This document shows positions 53,112 through 61,432 of a DNA stretch of 64,000 nucleotides, piece by piece. A program made the translations under genes and the position numbers. The notes under the pieces are model-generated. The model ran no database searches. It saw only the letters and a list, made by a program, of their open reading frames with translations, and was not told where the DNA came from. Source of the stretch: G963422565 sp963422565 (GTDB lineage Bacteria; Pseudomonadota; Alphaproteobacteria; MPNO01); NCBI GenBank assembly GCA_963422565.1, contig OY730228.1, forward strand, positions 620,001 through 684,000. The letters are read 5' to 3'. The stretch's first letter is position 1. The number at the start of each line of letters is the position of its first letter.

Positions 53112-54016
53112 GCCGCGGCCTCGAGCGACCATGCGTAGACGACCGACGGCTCGGGCTCCCAGATGCGCGCCGCCGCCGCGCCCGGCAGCACCGCGATCGA
53201 GCGGTACTCGGAGGCCATCGCCACCCAGCCTTCGGTCTCCGCGAGGACGGCGGGCTTGCAGGCGAACCCGTCGCGCAGTACCGCGAACCCGTCCGCGGTG
53301 CCGACCGCGAAGGTGAAAAATCCGTCGAAGGCCGCAAGCCCGGAGAGAAGCGCGTCCTTCAGGCTCGCCCCCTCGTCGAGACGGAAGGCCAGATAGCGCG
53401 CCGCGACCTCGGTGTCGTTGTCGGTCTCGAAGGCGAGGCCGCGCCGCATCAGCCGGGAGCGGAGGCGGTTGTGGTTGCTGAGAGAGCCGTTATGGACCAG
53501 GCAGACATCGCCGCCGGCGCTGAAGGGATGGGAATGGGCGGTCGTCACCGCGCTCTCGGTGGCCATCCGCGTGTGGCCGACGGCATGGCTGCCGCCCATC
53601 CGGGCAACGCCGAAGCGCCGGATCACCTCGGCCGGCCGGCCGGTGTCCTTGAATATCTCGATGTGCCGCCCGTGGCCCATCACCCGGAGCTCCGGCGCCG
53701 TCTCGGCGAGCCAGTGGCGCACCCTTTCGGCCGGCGCCGCGATGCGCAGCACCGCGTGGTTGCCGTGCCGGGCAAGCGCGGGCGCGGCGTCGAGCGCCGC
53801 CGCGCCGGCACGCGCGAGGCCCGCCCAGTCATATTCGGGCGCCTCGGCGAACAGGGTGAGCTTCACCGCCCCCGGCGCCGCCGGGTCGCGGTAGACGGCG
53901 AGCCCGGCGCTGTCCGGACCGCGTTCGGCCATGCCCGCCAGCATCTCCGCGAACCAGGCGCCGAGCCTAGGGCGAAGGTCCGGATCCTTCAGGAACAACC
54001 CAACAATCCCGCACAT
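53108..54016 (-). CDS. mgsA: N-methylglutamate synthase subunit A (class II glutamine amidotransferase-like)
   Basis: 302 residues starting MCGIVGLFLKDPD; Cys2 becomes the N-terminal nucleophile after methionine removal. Other amidotransferase residues are GHTRMATESAVTTAHSHPF, HNGSLSNHNRLR and ETDNDTEVAARYL. It would release ammonia or methylamine from the gamma-glutamyl substrate for the synthase. It is the first gene of the mgsABC-gmaS-mgdABCD operon, whose promoter should lie in the 183-bp gap before the divergent methyltransferase gene. Confidence 0.87.
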   Translation of the reverse strand: MCGIVGLFLKDPDLRPRLGAWFAEMLAGMAERGPDSAGLAVYRDPAAPGAVKLTLFAEAPEYDWAGLARAGAAALDAAPALARHGNHAVLRIAAPAERVRHWLAETAPELRVMGHGRHIEIFKDTGRPAEVIRRFGVARMGGSHAVGHTRMATESAVTTAHSHPFSAGGDVCLVHNGSLSNHNRLRSRLMRRGLAFETDNDTEVAARYLAFRLDEGASLKDALLSGLAAFDGFFTFAVGTADGFAVLRDGFACKPAVLAETEGWVAMASEYRSIAVLPGAAAARIWEPEPSVVYAWSLEAAA

Positions 54017-54199
54017 CGAGACCCGTCTCCCCGGCGGCGGAGAGACTAGCGCAGATCCCGCCGAAGCAAAACCGGCGGTCGACGACAGGGGATACGACCG
54101 GTCGATTCCAAATGTTTTCGACACGGACCGGCTGGCAAGACATCGAAATGAGAACTGCCGGTCCCCGACGCGGCGCGGGCGGCGTGGTACCCTTCCCCA

Positions 54200-54946
54200 A
54201 TGTGGTCGGATGCTGCCGAGCTCAGGGCGTTCTACCGGTCCAGGACGGGCCGCGTGGCGCGCCGGGTGATCCGCAACCATCTGCGCACCCATTGGCCCGA
54301 TGTCGCCCGGATGAACGTCCTGGGAATCGGCTACGCGGCCCCCTATCTGGATACGTTCCGAGGCGAGGCGGCACGGACGGTCGCCGTGATGCCGGCGAGA
54401 TTGGGCGTCCTGCGCTGGCCCGCCGAGGGCGCCAACGCGACCGCGCTCGCCAACGAGGCGGAACTGCCCTGTCCGGACGTCTCGATGGATCGGGTTCTGC
54501 TGGTTCACGCCCTCGAATCGACCGAGCAGCTGCGCGCGATGCTGCGCGAGATTTGGCGGGTCCTGGCCGACGGCGGCCGCCTGATGGCGGTGGTGCCCAA
54601 CCGCAGCGGTATCTGGGCGCGGCTGGATCGCACCCCGTTCGGCCTCGGGCGTCCGTTCACCCATGCGCAGCTCTCGCGGCTGCTTCGCGACAGGATGTTC
54701 GACCCGGGCGGCGTCCGTTACGGCCTGTTCATGCCGCCCAGTGGCCGCCGCATCTTCCTCGCTTCGGCCCCTGCCCTGGAGCGCATCGGCACGCGCTGGT
54801 TCCCCCGGCTGGGCGGCGTGCTGATCGTCGAGGCGACCAAGCGGATCTATGCCGCAACCGCGGTCGCCGTCCCGGCACGGCACGGGCGGCGCTACGACGT
54901 CGCATCGGGCGTCGGGATCGGGGGTTCGCGCGTCTCAGCCGGCTGA
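54200..54946 (+). CDS. Class I SAM-dependent methyltransferase
   Basis: 248 residues. The nucleotide-binding strand is MNVLGIGYAAPYLDTFRG, and VSMDRVLLVHALESTEQLRA plus REIWRVLADGGRLMAVVPN are motifs II and III of the Methyltransf_11 type. The substrate is not evident. It is divergent from mgsA, and its last 55 bp overlap the 3' end of metW on the other strand. The same pairing beside metW occurs in other alphaproteobacteria, so it may not belong to the methylamine cluster. Confidence 0.8.
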   Translation: MWSDAAELRAFYRSRTGRVARRVIRNHLRTHWPDVARMNVLGIGYAAPYLDTFRGEAARTVAVMPARLGVLRWPAEGANATALANEAELPCPDVSMDRVLLVHALESTEQLRAMLREIWRVLADGGRLMAVVPNRSGIWARLDRTPFGLGRPFTHAQLSRLLRDRMFDPGGVRYGLFMPPSGRRIFLASAPALERIGTRWFPRLGGVLIVEATKRIYAATAVAVPARHGRRYDVASGVGIGGSRVSAG

Positions 54947-55599
54947 GACGCGCCCCGGACGACTTCTCCGCGCTTCCGCCGGAGCAAAAAAATCCCCTGC
55001 TCGCAACGCAGATTGTCGAACGGGCCGATGCGCGTCAGCTCCCGCGCCCGGCCCTGCCGGTCCAGCGATACGCCGCGCTCCACATCGAGCCTCAGCTCCT
55101 CGCAGAGCTCGAGGAAGTCGCGAATCGTGCAGAGATGAATATTGGGCGTATCGAACCAGCGCGCACCGTCCTCCCCGATCGCCGGCATGCGGCCCTGGAT
55201 CATCAGATGCCAGCGGACCCGCATATTGCCGAAATTGGTGAACGAGACGATCGCTCGTGACGCGATCCTCACGAGCTGGAGGAGGAGTTGGCGCGGGGCG
55301 CGGCTGGCCTGCAGCGTCTGGCTCAGAACCGCATAATCGAACGCATCGTCGGGATAGTCGACGAGGTCGGTGTCGGCGTCGCCCTGGACCACCGACAGAC
55401 CCTGACTCACGCAGGCGTTCACGCCGACCTGGCTGAGCTCGACTCCTCGCCCGTCTATCGCCTTGACATACACCAGATGGTCGAGGAGCGCGCCGTCGCC
55501 GCAGCCGATGTCGAGCATGCGCGCCCCCGGGGCGATCATGTCCGCGACCACCTCGAGATCCCGCCGCATCGCCGCGACGGCCGCCGTCCGATCGTTCAT
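54892..55599 (-). CDS. metW: Methionine biosynthesis protein MetW
   Basis: 235 residues from the ATG at 55599, which overlaps the metX stop. It has a methyltransferase-like fold: MLDIGCGDGALLDHLV and QTLQASRAPRQLLLQLVRIA are typical of MetW, as is SFTNFGNMRVRWHLMIQGRM. MetW assists homoserine O-acyltransferase MetX in methionine synthesis. The C-terminus overlaps a convergent methyltransferase gene. Confidence 0.9.
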   Translation of the reverse strand: MNDRTAAVAAMRRDLEVVADMIAPGARMLDIGCGDGALLDHLVYVKAIDGRGVELSQVGVNACVSQGLSVVQGDADTDLVDYPDDAFDYAVLSQTLQASRAPRQLLLQLVRIASRAIVSFTNFGNMRVRWHLMIQGRMPAIGEDGARWFDTPNIHLCTIRDFLELCEELRLDVERGVSLDRQGRARELTRIGPFDNLRCEQGIFLLRRKRGEVVRGASQPAETREPPIPTPDATS

Positions 55600-56771
55600 C
55601 TGGCTCCGAGACCACAATGTTCCGCCGCGCCGCCGAGGAAGCCGGACAGGGTGGAGCGAAATTCCGGCTCGTCGAGGAGAAACGCGTCATGCCCCTTGTC
55701 GCTCTCCACCTCCACGAAGCTGACATTGGCGGCCGCCGCATTGAGCGCGCGGACGAGGTCTCGGCTCTCGCTGGTCGGAAACAACCAGTCGCTGGTGAAG
55801 GAGATCACGCAGAACCGGACGGGGGTGCCGACGAAGGCGCGCGACAGCACGCCGCCATGCTCGCGAGCGAGGTCGAAATAGTCCATCGCACGGGTGATGT
55901 AGAGATAGGAGTTCGCGTCGAACCGTTCGACGAAGCTGTTGCCCTGATGGCGGAGATAGCTCTCGACCTGGAAGTCGGCGTCGAAGCCGAAGCTCAACGC
56001 GTCGCGCCCCTGCAGGCGGCGACCGAACTTACGGTGCAGCGCCGCCTCGGACAGGTAGGTGATATGCGCGGCCATGCGGGCGACGGCGAGGCCCCGCGTC
56101 GGCGTCCTGCCATGTTCCCGGTAGGCACCGCCGCACCAGTCGGGGTCGGAGATGATGGCCTGGCGGCCGACCTCGTGAAACGCGATGTTCTGGGCCGAAT
56201 GGCGCGCGGCGGCCGCGATCGGCACCGCCGCACAGACGCGTTCGGGATATCGGACGGCCCATTCCAGGACCTGCATGCCGCCCATCGAGCCGCCGATCAC
56301 GCAGAACAGCGTGTCTATCCCGAGATGATCCAGCAGCAGCGCCTGGGCGCGAACCATGTCGGAGACGGTGATCACCGGAAACGCGGTCCCGTAGGACCGC
56401 CCGGTGCGCGGGTTCACGTCCATGGGCCCGGTGGTTCCCATGCAGCCGCCGAGCACGTTCGCGCAGACGACGAAGAACCGATCCGTGTCGATCACCCGGC
56501 CGGGCCCGACCATGGCGTCCCACCAGCCCGGCTTGTCGGTCACCGGGTGAGGCTCGGCGACGAACTGGTCCCCGCTCAGCGCATGGCAGACGAGGATCGC
56601 GTTCGCACGGTCCGCATCGAGCGTCCCGTAGGTCTGATAGGCGACGGTGAACGGCCCGAGCTCCGCACCGCTATCGAGGCGGAGCGGCGTCTCGGTCGCG
56701 AGTCGCACGCGGCGGCCCGGCAAATCCGCCCCCGCGATCGAGATGCTCGGTCTGAATTGGACGTGATTCAT
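55596..56771 (-). CDS. metX: Homoserine O-acyltransferase (acetyl- or succinyl-) MetX
   Basis: 391 residues, an alpha/beta hydrolase-fold acyltransferase. The nucleophile is Ser162 in VIGGSMGGMQ; TYGTLDADRANAILVCHALS and DVNPRTGRSYGTAFP are family hallmarks. The triad Asp and His are expected in FTSDWLFPTSES and DKGHDAFLLDEP. It activates homoserine for methionine synthesis and is cotranscribed with metW. I saw no SAM riboswitch in the 162-bp leader. Confidence 0.92.
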   Translation of the reverse strand: MNHVQFRPSISIAGADLPGRRVRLATETPLRLDSGAELGPFTVAYQTYGTLDADRANAILVCHALSGDQFVAEPHPVTDKPGWWDAMVGPGRVIDTDRFFVVCANVLGGCMGTTGPMDVNPRTGRSYGTAFPVITVSDMVRAQALLLDHLGIDTLFCVIGGSMGGMQVLEWAVRYPERVCAAVPIAAAARHSAQNIAFHEVGRQAIISDPDWCGGAYREHGRTPTRGLAVARMAAHITYLSEAALHRKFGRRLQGRDALSFGFDADFQVESYLRHQGNSFVERFDANSYLYITRAMDYFDLAREHGGVLSRAFVGTPVRFCVISFTSDWLFPTSESRDLVRALNAAAANVSFVEVESDKGHDAFLLDEPEFRSTLSGFLGGAAEHCGLGAR

Positions 56772-56826
56772 GCCGCCTCGCGAACGCGTCGCCCCGCCTG
56801 GCCGTCATACCCCCGCCGCGCGCCGA

Positions 56827-56854
56827 TTGTAACCGCCGCCCGGTCCGGTTATAA
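56827..56854. promoter_or_regulatory. Symmetric promoter/operator between metX and the chorismate mutase gene
   Basis: On the plus strand TTGTAA (56827-56832) and TTATAA (56849-56854) are spaced 16 bp as -35 and -10 boxes, 80 bp before the chorismate mutase ATG. TTGTAACCG and CGGTTATAA form an imperfect palindrome (8 of 9 pairs, 10-nt centre). The minus strand also offers TACAAT as a -10 for metX. Promoter activity is inferred. Confidence 0.4.
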
Positions 56855-56933
56855 GACGCAGGCGCCCAGGCTCGCATCCGGACGCGGCCGGCGTCCACCC
56901 GGGTCATGGAAATCAAGGGGATACGAGGCCACG

Positions 56934-57803
56934 ATGGTCGGGCCCATGCAGCCGCTCGATCGGGTGCGCGAACAGATCGACGGCATCGACGACCGGATTC
57001 ACGATCTGATCATGGAGCGCACAGCGCTCGTCGCGGCGGTGATCCGGGCCAAGGCGGCAGCGCCTCGCCTTGCCTATCGACCGGGACGCGAGGCGCGCAT
57101 CCTCCGGCGGATCGCCGATCGCCATGACGGCCCCTTCCCGCCGGCGGCCCTGCACAGGATCTGGCGCGAGATCATCTCCGCGTCGCTCGGGCTTCAGGGC
57201 GGGCTCCATGTTTCGATCTTCGGCGAAAACGGCGCGCTCTCGCTTCTCGCCCGGAATCATTTCGGGACGGCAGCGACGCTGTCCGCCATGTTGTCGATAG
57301 ATCGGGTCATCGACTCCGTCGCTCTCGGCCCCGCCGCTCTCGGCATTCTGCCGGTCCCAAGAGACGGCGAGCGCGCACCATGGTGGCCCCGTCTGGCCGA
57401 CCGCGACGGGATCTCGATCGTCGCGAAGCTGCCCTTCCTCCCCGTCGGTGCCGATCGACCGGAGGTCGAGAACGCCCTCGTCATCGCGGCGGCAGCGCCC
57501 GAACCCTCCGGTGCCGACCACAGCTTCCTAGTGCTGCGCCGCGAGTCGGAAATCAGCAGAGCCGGCGTCAAGGGCATCCTCGGACGGCACGACTTCGATC
57601 CCTTCATGGTGCTGTCGTATGGCGGCGACGGCCTGTTCGGCTTTCTCGCGGAGATCGACGGTTTCGTGGAATCCGGCGACCCGCGGCTTGACGCCTTGCG
57701 CGGCAGTTTCGCAAACACCGCCTCGACAGTGACCCTGCTCGGCGCTTATGCGAAGCCGTTGACGGAGATCGTCCGGGCCGAGGCCAAGGAACCAGCGTCA
57801 TGA
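56934..57803 (+). CDS. Chorismate mutase with degenerate prephenate-dehydratase-like domain
   Basis: 289 residues from the ATG at 56934, with GAGG five bases upstream. Residues 1-90 are an AroQ-type chorismate mutase (VREQIDGIDDRIHDLIMERT, then AAVIRAKAAA and REARILRRI). The rest has the outline of prephenate dehydratase (SIFGENGALSLLARNHFG, GILPVPRDG, SFLVLRRE). However, the catalytic Thr-Arg-Phe is replaced by His-Ser-Phe (ADHSFLVL), and the ESRP motif of an ACT domain is missing. It probably works only as a mutase feeding tyrA. It overlaps hisC by 4 bp. Confidence 0.82.
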   Translation: MVGPMQPLDRVREQIDGIDDRIHDLIMERTALVAAVIRAKAAAPRLAYRPGREARILRRIADRHDGPFPPAALHRIWREIISASLGLQGGLHVSIFGENGALSLLARNHFGTAATLSAMLSIDRVIDSVALGPAALGILPVPRDGERAPWWPRLADRDGISIVAKLPFLPVGADRPEVENALVIAAAAPEPSGADHSFLVLRRESEISRAGVKGILGRHDFDPFMVLSYGGDGLFGFLAEIDGFVESGDPRLDALRGSFANTASTVTLLGAYAKPLTEIVRAEAKEPAS

Positions 57804-58888
57804 GCGGTCTTCGACCCCAGCCTGGCCTTCTCGATCTCCAACCCTATGTGCCGGGCGAGTCCGACATCCCCGGGCGCGCCAACGTCATCAAGCTCTCCTC
57901 CAACGAAGGAGCGCTGGGCCCGAGCCCGGCGGCCGTCGCCGCCTATCACGCCGCCGCCGCCGACATCCACCGCTACCCCGACGGAGACTCGAAGGCGCTC
58001 CGCAAGGCGATCGGCACGCGGTACGGCCTCGATCCCGCCCGGATCGTCTGCGGTGCGGGGTCCGACGAGCTGATCTCGCTGCTGACCCGATGCTATGCCG
58101 GCCGCGGCGACGAGGTGCTGACCCATGCCCATGCCTTCGTGATGTACCGGCTGGCCGCCCTCGCCATCGGCGCGGAGCCGGTCGAGGCGCCGGAAACCCG
58201 GCTGACCGCGGACATCGACGCCTTCCTCGCCCGGGTCGGGCCGCGCACCCGGATCGTCTTCATCGCCAATCCGAACAACCCGACGGGAACCTATATTTCG
58301 GGCGGCGAGCTCGCCCGCCTGCGCACAGGGCTGCCCGAACACGTGCTGCTGGTGATCGATTCCGCCTACGCCGAATATGTCGACCGCAACGACTACGCGG
58401 ACGGGGCGACGCTGGTCGATGCCGGCGCCAACACGGTGATGACGCGGACATTCTCCAAGATCTACGCCCTCGGCGGTGTCCGACTCGGTTGGGCCTATTG
58501 CCCGCCCGCCGTCGCGGACATCCTCAACCGTGTCCGCGCACCGTTCAACGTGACGAGCGCGGCCCAGGCAGCAGGCATCGCCGCGCTCGCCGACACGGCT
58601 TTTGTCGCGAGGTCGCGCGATCACAACGCCGTCTGGCTGCCATGGATTGCCCGCCGGGCCGAGGCGGCCGGGTTCGAGACCACCCCGAGCGTCGGCAACT
58701 TCATCCTCGTCCGATTTCCGGACGAGCCCGGCCGTGATTCCGAAGCCGCCCTCGCCTTTCTGACCGGGCGGGGAATCGTCCCGCGCCGGGTAGCCGCCAA
58801 CGGGTTGCCCGGCCATCTGCGGATCAGCATCGGGACCGAGACCGAGATGCGCTCGCTCGCGGATGCCCTGGATGCGTTCATGGCCTGA
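57800..58888 (+). CDS. hisC: Histidinol-phosphate/aromatic aminotransferase
   Basis: 362 residues. PLP-dependent class I/II fold: the Schiff-base lysine is Lys220 in TRTFSKIYALGGVRLGW, with FIANPNNPTGTYIS before it. Members convert imidazole acetol phosphate and often also aromatic keto acids. Standing between chorismate mutase and tyrA, it may act mainly on prephenate or hydroxyphenylpyruvate here. The ATG overlaps the mutase stop. Confidence 0.9.
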   Translation: MSGLRPQPGLLDLQPYVPGESDIPGRANVIKLSSNEGALGPSPAAVAAYHAAAADIHRYPDGDSKALRKAIGTRYGLDPARIVCGAGSDELISLLTRCYAGRGDEVLTHAHAFVMYRLAALAIGAEPVEAPETRLTADIDAFLARVGPRTRIVFIANPNNPTGTYISGGELARLRTGLPEHVLLVIDSAYAEYVDRNDYADGATLVDAGANTVMTRTFSKIYALGGVRLGWAYCPPAVADILNRVRAPFNVTSAAQAAGIAALADTAFVARSRDHNAVWLPWIARRAEAAGFETTPSVGNFILVRFPDEPGRDSEAALAFLTGRGIVPRRVAANGLPGHLRISIGTETEMRSLADALDAFMA

Positions 58889-58900
58889 GCGGAGCAGGCC

Positions 58901-59803
58901 GTGGTCCTCTTCGAACGCGTCGCGCTGATCGGGGTCGGCCTGATCGGCTCCTCCCTGGCGAGGGTCGTCAAGCGCGACGGGCTCGCCGGCCATATCGTCG
59001 CCTGCGCAAGAACGCCGGAGACCTTGAAGACGGCGGTCCGGCTCGGCCTTGCGGATTCGGTGACCCGGGATCCGGCCGAGGCGGTGCGCGGCGCGGATCT
59101 CGTCGTCCTCTGCACCCCGATCGGTGCCTATGAAGCGGTTGCGGAAGCGATCGCCCCGGCGCTGGCCCACGGCGCCATCATCACCGATGTCGGCTCGGTC
59201 AAGCGCGCGGTCGTCGACGCCCTCCGCCCGCACCTCCCCGGACATGTCCATCTGGTGCCGGGCCATCCTCTGGCCGGGACCGAGGACTCCGGCCCCGAAT
59301 CGGGGTTCGACACCTTGTTCGAAGACCGCTGGTTCCTCGTCACCCCGCCCTGCGGCACCGACCCGGCAGCGGTGGAGCGGGTCGCCGAGCTGTGGCGCCG
59401 CGCCGGCTGCATGATCGAGATCATGGACGCCGACCATCATGACCACGTGCTGGCCATCACCTCGCATATCCCGCATCTCATCGCCTACACCATCGTCGGC
59501 ACGGCGGTCGACCTGGAAGACCAGCTGAAGTCCGAGGTGATCCGCTATTCGGCGGCCGGTTTCCGCGATTTCACGCGGATCGCCGCCTCCGACCCGGTGA
59601 TGTGGCGCGACGTCTTTCTCAACAACCGCGACGCCGTTCTCGAGATGCTCGGTCGGTTCACCGAGGACCTGACCGCATTGCAGCGGGCGATCCGCGTCTC
59701 CGATGGCGCCGCCCTCGAGGCGCTTTTCACGCGGACCCGCGAAATCCGGCGCGGCGTGATTTCAGAGGGGCAGCACATTCCTCCGAGCCCGGACAAGGAG
59801 TAG
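58901..59803 (+). CDS. tyrA: Prephenate/arogenate dehydrogenase
   Basis: 300 residues from a GTG start. The NAD(P)-binding motif is VALIGVGLIGSSLARVV (residues 7-23). The active-site stretch PGHPLAGTEDSGPESGFDTL and the helical C-terminal domain (DHHDHVLAITSHIPHLIAYT) are typical. It oxidatively decarboxylates prephenate or arogenate toward tyrosine. The third gene of the mutase-hisC-tyrA operon. Confidence 0.92.
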   Translation: MVLFERVALIGVGLIGSSLARVVKRDGLAGHIVACARTPETLKTAVRLGLADSVTRDPAEAVRGADLVVLCTPIGAYEAVAEAIAPALAHGAIITDVGSVKRAVVDALRPHLPGHVHLVPGHPLAGTEDSGPESGFDTLFEDRWFLVTPPCGTDPAAVERVAELWRRAGCMIEIMDADHHDHVLAITSHIPHLIAYTIVGTAVDLEDQLKSEVIRYSAAGFRDFTRIAASDPVMWRDVFLNNRDAVLEMLGRFTEDLTALQRAIRVSDGAALEALFTRTREIRRGVISEGQHIPPSPDKE

Positions 59804-59812
59804 GCGCCGGCC

Positions 59813-61414
59813 ATGCCCGCCACCGTGTTCGATTCGTTTCGAGAGGCGGCGCGCGATGCCGGCGACCACCCCTTCTTGACGATTCCGCCGAGCGCCAGCG
59901 CAGCCTACGCGCCGGGCGGGTTGACGCTCGGCTATGACGCCGCCCTGGAACGGGTCGAATGCCTGCGCGAGGCGTATGCCCTCGCCGGCTATGGGCACGG
60001 GCAGCGGGCGGCGATACTGCTCGAGAACCGGGCCGATTATTTCATCCACTGGCTCGCGCTGAACGCGCTCGGCGTCTCCGTGGTCCCGATCAACCCGGAC
60101 TACCGGCCGGCCGAGATCGCCTATCTGCTGGCCCATAGCGACTGCGTTCTGGCAGTCGCGGTCGCGGAGCGCGTGAGCGATGTCGCGGCCGCGTCCGAGA
60201 GCGGCGTCGGGGTCCCGGTGGTCGAAGCCGGAGAGACTCGGCTTCCCCCCGCCCCAGCGTCGTCGCGGCGTGGCGCCCCTGATCGGAGGACCGAGTGCGG
60301 TCTCCTCTACACTTCGGGAACCACAGGTAGACCCAAGGGCTGCATGCTGTCCAACGACTACTTCCTGCGGACCGGCGCGTGGTATCTGGGCCAGGGCGGT
60401 CTGGCGGCGCTCCGCACCGGCGAAGACCGGCTGCTGACGCCTCTCCCGATGTTTCACATCAACGCCATGGTGTGCTCGACGATGGCAATGATCCTGAGCC
60501 GCGGCACCGTGGTGCAGCTCGACCGGTTCCACCCGTCGTGCTTCTGGAGCGATGTGCGGGAGACCGGCGCGACGGTCATCCACTATCTCGGCGTGATGCC
60601 GGCGATCCTGATGGGGCTGCCCGAACGGGCGGACGACCGCGAGAGCCGCGTGCGGTTCGGCTTCGGCGCCAATCTCGACCCGGCCCAGCATGCCGCGTTC
60701 GAGGAGCGGTTCGGCTTCCCGTTGGTCGAGGTCTGGGCGATGACCGAGACCGCCGGCGGCGCCTTCCTGTCCGCCAGCCATGGGCCGCGCCATGTCGGTA
60801 CCCGCAATTTCGGCTTTCCGAGAAGCTGCGAGATCCGGATCCTCGACGACGAGGGAAAACCCTGCGCGGTCGGCACGCCGGGGCATTTCCTGGTCCGCAA
60901 CTCGGGCGAAGCGCCACGCGCCGGGTTCTTCTCGGGCTACTACAAGGACGAGGCCGCGACCCAGGAGGCCTGGCGCGGCGGCTGGTTCCACACCGGCGAC
61001 ATCGTGCGCGAGTCCGCGGACGGCTCCCTGGAGTTCGTCGACCGGTCCAAGAACATCGTCCGGCGGAGCGGCGAGAACATCGCCGCGCTCGAAGTCGAGA
61101 CCGCGCTCGCGGCCCACCCCGCCATCGCCGAGGCGGCGGTCATCGCGGTTCCCGACCGGCTGCGCGGCGAGGAGGTGATGGCCTTCCTGGTGCCGGCCGC
61201 GGGCTGCGCGGCGGACCGGGCGGCGGCCGAGGAGATCGCCGCCTGGTGCCGCGCGCGGCTCGCCTATTTCAAGGCGCCCGGTTATCTGATGTTCATCGAT
61301 TCGCTGCCGCTGACCTCGACGAACAAGGTCCGCAAGATCTCCCTGGCCAAGATCGGGAGCGACCCGCACACCCGTCCCGGCTGCTACGACCTCCGCGACC
61401 TCAAACGCAGGTGA
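59813..61414 (+). CDS. AMP-forming acyl-CoA ligase (CaiC/FadD-like)
   Basis: 533 residues of the acyl-adenylate family. The P-loop is LLYTSGTTGRPKGCMLS (residues about 163-179). The A5 motif is VEVWAMTETAGGAF and the A7 aspartate is in GGWFHTGDIV. The C-terminal catalytic lysine is expected in LTSTNKVRKISLAK. It activates a carboxylic acid with ATP and CoA; carnitine-, fatty- or aromatic-acid ligases are possible. It lies 9 bp after tyrA, which may be readthrough of the operon rather than shared function. Confidence 0.85.
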   Translation: MPATVFDSFREAARDAGDHPFLTIPPSASAAYAPGGLTLGYDAALERVECLREAYALAGYGHGQRAAILLENRADYFIHWLALNALGVSVVPINPDYRPAEIAYLLAHSDCVLAVAVAERVSDVAAASESGVGVPVVEAGETRLPPAPASSRRGAPDRRTECGLLYTSGTTGRPKGCMLSNDYFLRTGAWYLGQGGLAALRTGEDRLLTPLPMFHINAMVCSTMAMILSRGTVVQLDRFHPSCFWSDVRETGATVIHYLGVMPAILMGLPERADDRESRVRFGFGANLDPAQHAAFEERFGFPLVEVWAMTETAGGAFLSASHGPRHVGTRNFGFPRSCEIRILDDEGKPCAVGTPGHFLVRNSGEAPRAGFFSGYYKDEAATQEAWRGGWFHTGDIVRESADGSLEFVDRSKNIVRRSGENIAALEVETALAAHPAIAEAAVIAVPDRLRGEEVMAFLVPAAGCAADRAAAEEIAAWCRARLAYFKAPGYLMFIDSLPLTSTNKVRKISLAKIGSDPHTRPGCYDLRDLKRR

Positions 61415-61432
61415 CAGGCCCGCCCGGTCGCA

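Noticed and set aside
56772..56933. SAM-type riboswitch in the metX leader
   Set aside because: None of the conserved SAM-II/SAM-V sequence blocks are present in the minus-strand leader.
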